A stretch of DNA of 7,668 nt. Source: Lachnospiraceae bacterium (GTDB lineage: Bacteria; Bacillota; Clostridia; Lachnospirales; Lachnospiraceae). The position numbers and the translations under genes are program-made. How positions within the stretch are numbered: the first letter of the stretch is position 1; each line of letters opens with the position of its first letter. The stretch covers positions 1-7,668 of the forward strand of contig JAITWD010000080.1 in assembly GCA_031285465.1 (NCBI GenBank), read 5' to 3'. The notes under the pieces are model-generated. The model worked only from the letters and a program-made list of their open reading frames with translations, was not told the DNA's origin and did no database searches. This document shows positions 1 to 5,927 of the stretch, in pieces.

Positions 1-11
1 AGAAGCAATGT

Positions 12-43
12 GGGGAGAATGACTTCCCTGAACCATTCTCCCC
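12..43. repeat. Perfect 10-bp inverted repeat downstream of the sleC-like gene
   Basis: The arms GGGGAGAATG (12-21) and CATTCTCCCC (34-43) pair perfectly around a 12-base loop. The element starts about 85 bases past the stop of the sleC-like gene. Neither strand has a T-run after the stem, so it is not a standard rho-independent terminator. It could still end or protect the 3' end of the sleC-like transcript, or belong to a gene outside the window. The rest of 1-127 contains a weak 5-bp hairpin (68-83), an 11-base near-tandem repeat (100-120) and no ORF. Confidence 0.5.
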
Positions 44-127
44 GATAATACTTAGCCTTTCTTAGGCGGTGTTTTTGGACACCTATAGAAATACTTCTCG
101 TCTTAATCTTGTCTTAATCTATTCTTC

Positions 128-1363
128 TTAGCGCAAAACTGCCAACCGTGCCACCGCCGTATAAATATGCGAAATCTTATACCAAGTCGCATAATCGATC
201 GTCCCGGTCTGCGGCAGACCAAAAATCTTCTGGAAGGTCTTCACCGCCTCTGCCGTCAACGGCCCATACGCCCCATCCTCCGCCAGCTTCGGTATCGCCG
301 GATAATTATCCGCGATCCGGTTAAGCTGATGTTGCGCCGTCTTTACACTTTCCCCCGACGACCCCTCCTGCAGATTGTATCCCGGCCACGATGACGGTAC
401 CCCCGCCACCTTTTCCGCCGCGTTTATATACATATCATTCCCATAATAATTATGGATAATATCGATTGCCGAATATCCCTGGTCGCCCAGCGCCTTTGAC
501 CCCCACTGACTTAACCCTGCGCACTGGGTCCTGTTTCCGTCACAATAGGAGGTAAAGATCGGCTGCTTAACCCCCGGTCGGGATAGATAATTGGCAAACA
601 CACTATCCACCATCCGGTCGATATTACTGTAAATATTGCGCCCATAAAGAAACTTCTGATCATACGCGGTGGAACTGGTAATGGTAAAGGAATAGCCCTT
701 GCCGGTATACCACTCGGTATAAACCCGGTTGAGGGTGAAGGACATGATCGCCAATATATTTGCATAGATCGTACTTTCCGGCCAGGTCGCATAAATCTCA
801 CTGGAAGCAACATTCTTAATGTAATCACGATACAGCACATAATAATCCTTAGCCGCCGTATCGGTGGGCGGACCGTCATGAACGACCACGTATTCCGGGA
901 TCACCACCTGCGACAGCACGATCTCCCCCGATTCATCCATCGGCTTAATCTCTGCCTCCGGTATCTTAGGCGGATAATCGCCATATAATGTATGCGGATC
1001 GATCGCCACCGCTCCCCCCGCCGTTCCCCGCTCGGTCGGATGGAGGGCGATCGGCTGCAGCGCAATCCTATCGGGCAGAACCTGGGTCCCCGACACCACC
1101 GCCGTTTCAAAACCGGGCGCCGTCACGGTGACATTATACTCACTATACGGCTGCTCCGCCGAAGGGGTCTGACTATATTCGATCGGCGGCGCCGGTACCT
1201 CGATCGTTTCGGTTTGTCCAGAATTATCGGTGGTTACGCTTTCAAAAATACTGTCGGGATTGCCGGTAAAGGTTATGGTAATGGTGGCACCGGAAATTGG
1301 AATAAACCCTTCATCCGAAGTGACCGAGATCTGCAGACTGCCTTTTCCACTATTTTCGGGCAT
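128..1363 (-). CDS. sleC: SleC-like spore cortex-lytic protein (SpoIID-like domain plus peptidoglycan-binding domain)
   Basis: This 411-aa protein resembles SleC, the clostridial enzyme that degrades spore cortex peptidoglycan at germination; its length fits the family (about 420-440 aa). Residues about 9-98 form a beta-rich, transthyretin-like domain with the family pattern APPIEYSQTPSAEQPYSEY. Residues about 155-310 are the SpoIID/LytB-like lytic domain: the SSEIYATWPES block carries the conserved Glu (about residue 189), and GLSQWGSKALGDQGY is the SpoIID signature. Residues about 333-400 are a PG_binding_1 domain (DGAYGPLTAEAVKTFQ). No signal peptide is visible. In C. difficile and C. perfringens, SleC is a zymogen activated by Csp proteases; that this one is too is inference. 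An in-frame ATG lies ten codons upstream (1393), but the ATG at 1363 has AGAGG seven bases before it. That site is locked in a hairpin (1371-1407). The gene follows htpG by 67 bases. A vegetative paralogue remains possible. Confidence 0.82.
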   Translation of the reverse strand: MPENSGKGSLQISVTSDEGFIPISGATITITFTGNPDSIFESVTTDNSGQTETIEVPAPPIEYSQTPSAEQPYSEYNVTVTAPGFETAVVSGTQVLPDRIALQPIALHPTERGTAGGAVAIDPHTLYGDYPPKIPEAEIKPMDESGEIVLSQVVIPEYVVVHDGPPTDTAAKDYYVLYRDYIKNVASSEIYATWPESTIYANILAIMSFTLNRVYTEWYTGKGYSFTITSSTAYDQKFLYGRNIYSNIDRMVDSVFANYLSRPGVKQPIFTSYCDGNRTQCAGLSQWGSKALGDQGYSAIDIIHNYYGNDMYINAAEKVAGVPSSWPGYNLQEGSSGESVKTAQHQLNRIADNYPAIPKLAEDGAYGPLTAEAVKTFQKIFGLPQTGTIDYATWYKISHIYTAVARLAVLR

Positions 1364-1370
1364 AATAATA

Positions 1371-1407
1371 CCTCTGCATAATATGTTTAACATATCTTAT
1401 GCAGAGG
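1371..1407 (-). promoter_or_regulatory. Hairpin that sequesters the ribosome binding site of the sleC-like gene
   Basis: In the minus-strand transcript, CCTCTGCATA pairs perfectly with TATGCAGAGG (10 bp). Beyond a two-base bulge (AG), ATATG pairs with CATAT around a TTAAA loop. The AGAGG that serves as the ribosome binding site for the ATG at 1363 lies at the 3' foot of the stem, so folding would hide it. There is no T-run after the stem (TATTATTATG), which argues against a strong terminator for htpG. It may act as a translation switch, a weak attenuator, or an RNA-stability element. Confidence 0.6.
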
Positions 1408-1430
1408 CATCATATTTGTGTGGTGAAAAT

Positions 1431-3548
1431 TTATTTTGCCAATAACATCATGATCTCATTGCTCCGGGCAACAAACTTACTCATCGCCTCCGCCTCAAGC
1501 GGCGCATGCTGCAACAGGGCAAGATCGTAAAGTTGTTCACAGATCATCTCAACATGAGCACCCTTTTGATTATCCAGCACCTTCTGCACCAGCGGATGGG
1601 CTGCATTAAGAGTAAGGGTCTCACCCTCCTTGCCGTACATACCCATATCCATCCCCGGCATCGCATACATCTTCATCATATCCTGCATCCGGCGGCTTTC
1701 CTCCGACAGGGTGATCACCGAGGAAATCTTTTTATTTTTAAGCTTTTCTACCTTAATGGTGATCGCATCCTTTTTAAGGACCTTTTTCATGATCTTGGCG
1801 ATCTCTTCCGCCTGCCCGGCCATTTCCTTTTCTGCCTTCTTCGAGGTCTTTGCCCGGAAGGAGTCGGTCAGGTCGGCATCGATCCGCTGGAATTTGATGC
1901 CCTCATTCTTACTCTCTAACTGACTGATAAAGGACTGGTCAATGTTGTGGGTCAGCATAACCGCTTCCATCTTGGCTGACTTAAACATATTGATATACTG
2001 GCTTTGTTGAACCATATCGGTCACATAATAAATGACCTTTTCCTTCTTATCCTCTTCGGCATCTTCGTCGGCACTATCGCTGATCGGATTACCCTCATCG
2101 TCCACCACCTCGGCTTCAACCGCCGGTTTATCCGATTCGGCACCGTCCGCGCCATCATCTGCCTGCTCACCGCTCTCTATCTCATCCGGATCGGTCTTAT
2201 TGACCTCCAGACACTCCGGCAGGGTCAGATACTGACCATCCAGATTCTTGAACAAAATGTAATCGTTCATCTTCTCACAGAACTTATCGTCCCGTAAACA
2301 ACCGTACTTAATAAACGGACTGATATCATCCCAGTACTTTTCATATTCTTCTTTCTCGGTCTTACACATTCCGGACAGCTTATCGGCCACCTTCTTAGAA
2401 ATATAATCGGCGATCTTCTTTACGAAGCCATCATTTTGCAACGCACTACGCGAAACATTAAGCGGCAGATCGGGGCAATCGATCACCCCCTTAAGCAGCA
2501 GTAAAAACTCCGGGATCACCTCTTTAATATTGTCCGCAATAAACACCTGATTGTTATATAACTTGATCACCCCTTCGATGGTTTCATATTCCATATTGAT
2601 CTTCGGGAAATATAAAATACCTTTGAGGTTAAACGGATAGTCCATATTCAAATGGATCCAGAACAGCGGCTCCTTGTAATCCTGGAAAACGGTCCGGTAG
2701 AAGGCCAGATAATCCTCCTTCGTACACTCATTGGGATGACGCATCCACAGAGGGTTGGTTTCATTAAGTAACTCCGGACGCTTGATAATCTTATATTTTA
2801 ACTCGTCCTCTTCCTTTTCCGGCTTAATCTCTTCCACTACCGTATCGCTGTCCAGCTTCTCATCCGCCGTAACGGTCTGGGTATCGGTCGTGCCCGCCTT
2901 GGTCAAAAAGATTTCGGTCGGCATAAAGGAACAATACTTCTTAATCACCTCTTTGGCTTTATATTCGTTGCAAAATTCCAGACAATCTTCATTAAGGAAT
3001 AATGTAATGGTGGTTCCGATAGCCCGCTGTACGCCTTCGTCGCCCGCGTCACCATCCAGCTCATCCATCGTAAATTCTGTTCCGCCGTCACACTCCCAGT
3101 GGACCGCCTTAGCGCCCTCCTGCCATGACAGTGAATCAATATGAACCTCATCGGCTACCATAAATGCCGAATAGAAGCCCAGTCCAAAATGACCGATGAT
3201 CTGATCTTCGTTAGTCTTATCTTTATACTTCTCCAGGAAATCGGACGCACCGGAAAAGGCGATCTGATTGATATACTCCTCCATCTCAGCGGCAGTCATA
3301 CCAATCCCGTTATCGGAAAAGGTCAGGGTCTTTTGCTCCGGATTGACCGTAACCATGATCCTACCCTGATAGTCTTCCGGCAATGAACACTCGCCCATCA
3401 TATCAAGCTTCTTTAATTTGGTGATCGCATCACATCCATTGGAGATCAGCTCCCGAAAAAAAATGTCATGGTCTGAATACAACCACTTCTTGATGATCGG
3501 AAAAATGTTTTCACTGTGAATCGACAGGTTACCTTGTTTTTTAGCCAC
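1431..3548 (-). CDS. htpG: Molecular chaperone HtpG (bacterial Hsp90)
   Basis: HtpG is a cytosolic homodimeric ATPase that remodels client proteins under stress. The 705-aa product has the full GHKL ATPase N-domain: ELISNGCDAI (N-box, about 33-42), SDNGIGM (about 78-84), GHFGLGFYSAF (about 119-129) and GTTITLFL (about 178-185). The middle domain carries NVSRSALQND (about 364-373), holding the conserved catalytic-loop Arg. The protein is longer than E. coli HtpG (624 aa), partly because of a very acidic insert at about 452-503, before the C-terminal domain. GTG at 3548 is chosen as start because AAAGGAG lies eight bases upstream and MAKKQGNLSIHSENIFP fits the family. The in-frame GTG at 3557 overlaps that ribosome binding site. 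A CIRCE operator and a sigma-A promoter lie upstream; the sleC-like gene follows without a clear terminator. Confidence 0.97.
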   Translation of the reverse strand: MAKKQGNLSIHSENIFPIIKKWLYSDHDIFFRELISNGCDAITKLKKLDMMGECSLPEDYQGRIMVTVNPEQKTLTFSDNGIGMTAAEMEEYINQIAFSGASDFLEKYKDKTNEDQIIGHFGLGFYSAFMVADEVHIDSLSWQEGAKAVHWECDGGTEFTMDELDGDAGDEGVQRAIGTTITLFLNEDCLEFCNEYKAKEVIKKYCSFMPTEIFLTKAGTTDTQTVTADEKLDSDTVVEEIKPEKEEDELKYKIIKRPELLNETNPLWMRHPNECTKEDYLAFYRTVFQDYKEPLFWIHLNMDYPFNLKGILYFPKINMEYETIEGVIKLYNNQVFIADNIKEVIPEFLLLLKGVIDCPDLPLNVSRSALQNDGFVKKIADYISKKVADKLSGMCKTEKEEYEKYWDDISPFIKYGCLRDDKFCEKMNDYILFKNLDGQYLTLPECLEVNKTDPDEIESGEQADDGADGAESDKPAVEAEVVDDEGNPISDSADEDAEEDKKEKVIYYVTDMVQQSQYINMFKSAKMEAVMLTHNIDQSFISQLESKNEGIKFQRIDADLTDSFRAKTSKKAEKEMAGQAEEIAKIMKKVLKKDAITIKVEKLKNKKISSVITLSEESRRMQDMMKMYAMPGMDMGMYGKEGETLTLNAAHPLVQKVLDNQKGAHVEMICEQLYDLALLQHAPLEAEAMSKFVARSNEIMMLLAK

Positions 3549-3556
3549 GATGATCA

Positions 3557-3563
3557 CTCCTTT
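3557..3563 (-). promoter_or_regulatory. htpG ribosome binding site, deciding the start
   Basis: AAAGGAG reads on the minus strand with eight bases before the GTG at 3548. Its last G is the first base of the other candidate GTG (3557), which is therefore too close to be the start. Confidence 0.8.
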
Positions 3564-3611
3564 ATACTTTGTATTATATTCGCAATTTTATGTTTCTATA
3601 TTCTGTAATAA

Positions 3612-3640
3612 ATTGTAATTGGAGATACAATAAAAGTCAA
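3612..3640 (-). promoter_or_regulatory. Sigma-A promoter of htpG
   Basis: TTGACT (-35, 3635-3640) and TACAAT (-10, 3612-3617) are separated by exactly 17 bases on the minus strand. Each box differs from consensus at one position. Transcription would start near 3605, giving a leader of about 57 bases before the GTG start. The -35 box lies seven bases downstream of the CIRCE element. A second, weaker possibility further upstream is TTGAAT (3768-3773) with TATAAT (3743-3748), but its 19-base spacer is long. Confidence 0.75.
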
Positions 3641-3647
3641 TAGCTAA

Positions 3648-3674
3648 TTAGCACTCTTTCATCGTGAGTGCTAG
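3648..3674 (-). promoter_or_regulatory. CIRCE operator (HrcA binding site)
   Basis: On the plus strand, TTAGCACTC (3648-3656), nine bases (TTTCATCGT) and GAGTGCTAG (3666-3674) match the CIRCE consensus TTAGCACTC-N9-GAGTGCTAA at 17 of 18 arm positions. The single mismatch is the outermost base. CIRCE is bound by the repressor HrcA and classically controls groESL and dnaK operons. The only gene positioned to use this copy is htpG. It lies just upstream of the -35 box rather than between promoter and gene. Repression would need HrcA to obstruct polymerase from upstream, or an additional promoter further up. Confidence 0.93.
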
Positions 3675-3787
3675 TAACGAGGGGTTTTTCCAGTATTTAT
3701 GCGACTTTGAGTAATTATAAATTTTTTATAAATTTGATGGACATTATAAATACATTGCGAATTAATTATTCAAAAAATAGAACCTAT

Positions 3788-4078
3788 TTACTTAGATTTT
3801 TCGATAATACTTTGAAGCAAGGTAACATATTCTTCAAATTGCTGTACCCCGAATGTTGTCAAAGTATATGTTGTTTTGGTTTTCTTTTTTTCTATAATTT
3901 TCCTAGAAGTAAGATAACCATATTCTTCCAATTTCGACAACTGTACACTTAGATTACCGCGTGTAGTTTGTGTAATCTCTAAAAGCTCGTTAAAATTTTT
4001 TGAAGAACTTAGAAGGCATGAAATGATTTTTATTCTTAACGACAAACAAAACATTTCGGGTATGCTATTAATATTCAT
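3788..4078 (-). CDS. Winged-helix transcriptional regulator (HTH_34, MarR/ArsR-like)
   Basis: This small cytosolic DNA-binding protein (96 aa) fits the HTH_34 winged-helix pattern. It starts with a helix around LRIKIISCLLSSSKNFNELLE (about 14-34), then the HTH with recognition helix TRGNLSVQLSKLEEYGYL (about 39-56). A basic wing follows (IIEKKKTKTTYTLTTFG, about 61-77), and a C-terminal helix likely used for dimerisation. No cysteine metal site typical of ArsR sensors is evident. ATG at 4078 is chosen because GGAG lies six bases upstream; the ATG one codon earlier (4081) would have only three. The start overlaps the TGA of the membrane protein (TGATG), so translation is probably coupled. It likely regulates its own operon through the dyad at 4764-4778, which is inference. 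Confidence 0.85.
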   Translation of the reverse strand: MNINSIPEMFCLSLRIKIISCLLSSSKNFNELLEITQTTRGNLSVQLSKLEEYGYLTSRKIIEKKKTKTTYTLTTFGVQQFEEYVTLLQSIIEKSK

Positions 4079-4731
4079 CATTTGCTCCTTTTCATTAAGG
4101 CAAACCCTAGTAAAATATAACCGACATCAATAAAAATAAAGGTGAAAATACTTGCTAAAAGTAAGGTCGTATCATTTGATAATGCTGTGTTAAAAGGCAA
4201 GCCTACATTATTTAGGCAGGTGGATACAAATAAATAAGTAAATAGGATACCCAGTGATAAGAAGATTGGATATTTTTTCTTTATTAGAAAGGCATAAATT
4301 ATGATACAAATACAGAATAATAAAGCATTTGTAAAAGAAGATATCACTAGTAAAATTAAGTTAACTGAATCGTTTCTAAAATAAAAATAATTGATTATCC
4401 TTATCAAAAATATCATTGTCGGAATTGCAATAACTATTATACCCCATATACTTAAAAAACTTAAATAAAATCTATTAGTATGCTTTTTTTCACTGTTATA
4501 AATAATAATGAACCCAATAAACATGCCTATAATTAAAACGGGGTTTGTAAATAAAATAATTTTCGTCCCCGGATTCCATACTGAAATAAAAAACACTAAA
4601 AAAGATAGAATATGATAAGTACCACGTATGAAACACAACCAATAGGTTCCCGAAAAGTTGATTTTTGTATTTTCCATGGTACTTTTAATCATATTGATAT
4701 CTTCGATAGCATCAGTAATATTTTTTTCCAT
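4078..4731 (-). CDS. Six-helix integral membrane protein of unknown function, paired with a regulator
   Basis: I do not recognise a named family. The 217-aa product has a short polar N-terminus (about 1-30) and about six hydrophobic segments near residues 38-52, 60-78, 90-115, 123-150, 155-172 and 188-212. Positive residues (KKHTNR, KKK, MKRSK) lie in loops or at the end. It has no ATPase, permease or catalytic motif that I can see. The start is taken at 4731 because GGAGGAG (4738-4744) lies six bases upstream; the in-frame ATG at 4746 overlaps that site. It is the first gene of a two-gene operon with the winged-helix regulator. Such pairs usually have the regulator control the membrane protein. 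Base composition is markedly AT-rich compared with htpG. Confidence 0.83.
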   Translation of the reverse strand: MEKNITDAIEDINMIKSTMENTKINFSGTYWLCFIRGTYHILSFLVFFISVWNPGTKIILFTNPVLIIGMFIGFIIIYNSEKKHTNRFYLSFLSIWGIIVIAIPTMIFLIRIINYFYFRNDSVNLILLVISSFTNALLFCICIIIYAFLIKKKYPIFLSLGILFTYLFVSTCLNNVGLPFNTALSNDTTLLLASIFTFIFIDVGYILLGFALMKRSK

Positions 4732-4737
4732 ATAATT

Positions 4738-4744
4738 CTCCTCC
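4738..4744 (-). promoter_or_regulatory. Ribosome binding site deciding the start of the membrane protein gene
   Basis: GGAGGAG stands six bases before the ATG at 4731. The other ATG (4746) overlaps the start of this site and has no comparable site of its own. Confidence 0.75.
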
Positions 4745-4763
4745 ATAATTTTGATGATGTCTA

Positions 4764-4778
4764 GTTTATATTATAAAC
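4764..4778 (-). promoter_or_regulatory. Perfect dyad over the -10 box, candidate operator
   Basis: GTTTATAATATAAAC consists of 7-bp arms around one central base and completely covers the -10 hexamer (4770-4775). A protein bound here would block the promoter. The winged-helix regulator encoded as second gene of the operon is the natural candidate. Part of the symmetry could be incidental in AT-rich DNA, but the G and C ends are also matched. Confidence 0.5.
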
Positions 4779-4797
4779 ATGTTTTCAAAATTGTCAA
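4770..4797 (-). promoter_or_regulatory. Sigma-A promoter of the membrane protein/regulator operon
   Basis: TTGACA (4792-4797) and TATAAT (4770-4775) are both perfect consensus boxes, with a 16-base spacer. The promoter follows directly after the terminator of the exported-protein gene and lies about 40 bases before the ATG at 4731. Perfect boxes imply strong basal activity, consistent with a need for a repressor. Confidence 0.8.
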
Positions 4798-4803
4798 CGA
4801 TAA

Positions 4804-4830
4804 AGGCGATTTAAATTATATAAATCGCCT
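4804..4830 (-). terminator. Probable terminator of the exported-protein gene
   Basis: AGGCGATTTA and TAAATCGCCT form a perfect 10-bp stem with a 7-base loop, 33 bases past the stop of the exported-protein gene. The T-tract after the stem is short (TTTATCG), so termination may be partial. The next promoter begins immediately after it. Confidence 0.6.
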
Positions 4831-4862
4831 CGACTAATACTACTTTTAATTAGAGTACAATA

Positions 4863-5438
4863 TTAATTTGAATTATAAGCAAAATCTGCATGTACCCTAA
4901 CATTGTTAACTGGAATACCAAGTGCCGTAATATGTGTACCATAAAAATCCACAAGCAGTGATCTGCCACCATCAACAATACTGGTATGGGGACCACTGGT
5001 TACAAAATATGCTTCACCAGTTATAAGGTTAATTGCCTTACCAGAAACGTACATATTCCTAGGATTGCTTATTTGATTCCCATTAACATCGTAGGTTGCT
5101 GTAATCGTAAAAACATCAAATGGTAAGGCATCTTTTGTAACTGTTTTAGAGGCTCTTGTAAAGATCAACCTTGTGTCGCTATTTTCTTGCCTGTTTTCAA
5201 TCATTTCTTTAAGTTCGTGTTGTTGAATGGCAACCGCACGTATATTTTCCTCATATGTATCCAGACTTATGACATTAATATCCACAGGTGCATAACCCAA
5301 ATCTAATCCATATTCCGCATTAATTTCATTAAGCATTTCCCTATACTGCGCATCGTCAGAAGAAGATGAAGCGAAAGCAGTTAAACTTGCACTTAACATC
5401 AATATTGTAGCTACAACTAAACTAAAAATTTTTCTCAT
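4863..5438 (-). CDS. Exported protein of unknown function
   Basis: The product (191 aa) has a clear Sec signal peptide: MRK, a hydrophobic core LVVATILMLSASLTA, and a likely cleavage after AFA at residue 23. The mature part begins with a Ser/Asp-rich stretch and a charged, probably helical region (about 25-90, including EMLNEINAEYGLDL and QQHELKEMIENRQE). From about 95 onwards it is beta-rich (FDVFTITATYDVNGNQ, NMYVSGKAINLITGEAYFV). It has no cysteine, no LPXTG anchor, no lipobox and no catalytic motif that I can identify. A secreted or wall-associated role is inference. The start is supported by AGGAGG five bases upstream (5444-5449). The Cro/CI-type regulator gene ends 116 bases upstream with no clear terminator between, so the two may be co-transcribed; no convincing own promoter is seen. 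Confidence 0.85.
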   Translation of the reverse strand: MRKIFSLVVATILMLSASLTAFASSSSDDAQYREMLNEINAEYGLDLGYAPVDINVISLDTYEENIRAVAIQQHELKEMIENRQENSDTRLIFTRASKTVTKDALPFDVFTITATYDVNGNQISNPRNMYVSGKAINLITGEAYFVTSGPHTSIVDGGRSLLVDFYGTHITALGIPVNNVRVHADFAYNSN

Positions 5439-5554
5439 AAGAACCTCCTATTTTTGATTCAGCTTAATATGTCATATAATTACCAAAGAGTGCACTGAAG
5501 TAACTTATTTTTCGTATTTAACAGCATTTTTCTTTATGAATTTCAAAGCACCCC

Positions 5555-5758
5555 TCATTTTCGTGATGTGCATATCTTAACAATGGTCTCATATCCAATA
5601 TCCAGTTCACGCGCTATCGTAACGATACGATCCACCGGGATTTTTCCAGGTTTTCTTTCCCATATCGCGTAGGTATTTCTATGCACCTCGCAAAGCTTAG
5701 CCATCTGCTCCTGGGATATTTCATGAGCCTTACGCAGCTGTCTCAAATTCAAATCCAT
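5555..5758 (-). CDS. Small Cro/CI-type (XRE) helix-turn-helix regulator
   Basis: This 67-aa protein is little more than one HTH_3 domain. LRQLRKAHEISQEQMAKLCE gives helices 1-2, VHRNTYAIWERK is the recognition helix, and VDRIVTIARELDIGYETIVK forms the last two helices. The family binds operators as dimers, often controlling adjacent genes or acting in phage or toxin loci; the target here is unknown. The ATG at 5758 is chosen because AAGGAG lies seven bases upstream and the HTH domain begins right after it. The open frame extends up to 5830, but that extension overlaps the promoter. The gene sits between the sensor terminator and the exported-protein gene, forming its own transcription unit. 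Confidence 0.88.
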   Translation of the reverse strand: MDLNLRQLRKAHEISQEQMAKLCEVHRNTYAIWERKPGKIPVDRIVTIARELDIGYETIVKICTSRK

Positions 5759-5801
5759 TATGCATCTCCTTTCATCGATCAGTACCAATAACCTTAACCG
5801 T

Positions 5802-5830
5802 AGGATAGCATAACGCAAAAACACCGTCAA
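5802..5830 (-). promoter_or_regulatory. Promoter of the XRE-type regulator gene
   Basis: TTGACG (5825-5830) and TATCCT (5802-5807) are 17 bases apart, and TGC directly before the -10 makes an extended -10. The promoter lies between the sensor terminator and the ATG at 5758. Upstream, at 5861-5880, AATTAAT and ATTAATT form an AT-rich inverted repeat that may be incidental. Confidence 0.7.
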
Positions 5831-5887
5831 AACGTCTTGTTTTTACGGCGATTTATTTTGAATTAATTTTCTGATTAATTTAAAATC

Positions 5888-5927
5888 AAAAAAAGCCACC
5901 GTGAAAAACAATACCTTCACGATGGCT
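5888..5927 (-). terminator. Rho-independent terminator overlapping the end of the sensor gene
   Basis: On the minus strand AGCCATCGTGAA pairs with TTCACGGTGGCT (12 bp, one mismatch position) around a 10-base loop, followed by seven T residues. The 5' arm contains the last codons and the TGA stop of the sensor gene, so ribosomes finishing translation would cover that arm. Confidence 0.88.

Noticed and set aside
100..120. Near-tandem repeat GTCTTAATCTT/GTCTTAATCTA
   Set aside because: Only two short copies, with no array or known binding motif; probably incidental.
1367..1395. Sporulation-sigma promoter before the sleC-like gene (CATATTAT as -10)
   Set aside because: The expected -35 motif is absent at the right distance, and the sequence is better explained as the inner arm of the hairpin.
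992..1445. Plus-strand open frames opposite the sleC-like gene
   Set aside because: They are shadows of the minus-strand gene: Arg-rich or low-complexity translations, no ribosome binding site, no family resemblance.
1506..3386. Several plus-strand open frames opposite htpG
   Set aside because: All lie within the unmistakable htpG frame and show no motifs; codon pattern explains the long open stretches.
3716..3735. Direct repeat TATAAATTT separated by two bases
   Set aside because: Very AT-rich intergenic DNA makes such repeats common; no link to a promoter or operator could be made.
3668..3952. Plus-strand 94-aa open frame starting in the CIRCE element
   Set aside because: It runs antisense through the winged-helix regulator, has no ribosome binding site, and its start lies inside the CIRCE arm.
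5861..5880. AT-rich inverted repeat AATTAAT/ATTAATT between sensor terminator and XRE promoter
   Set aside because: Too AT-rich and too far from the promoter core to call as an operator with confidence.
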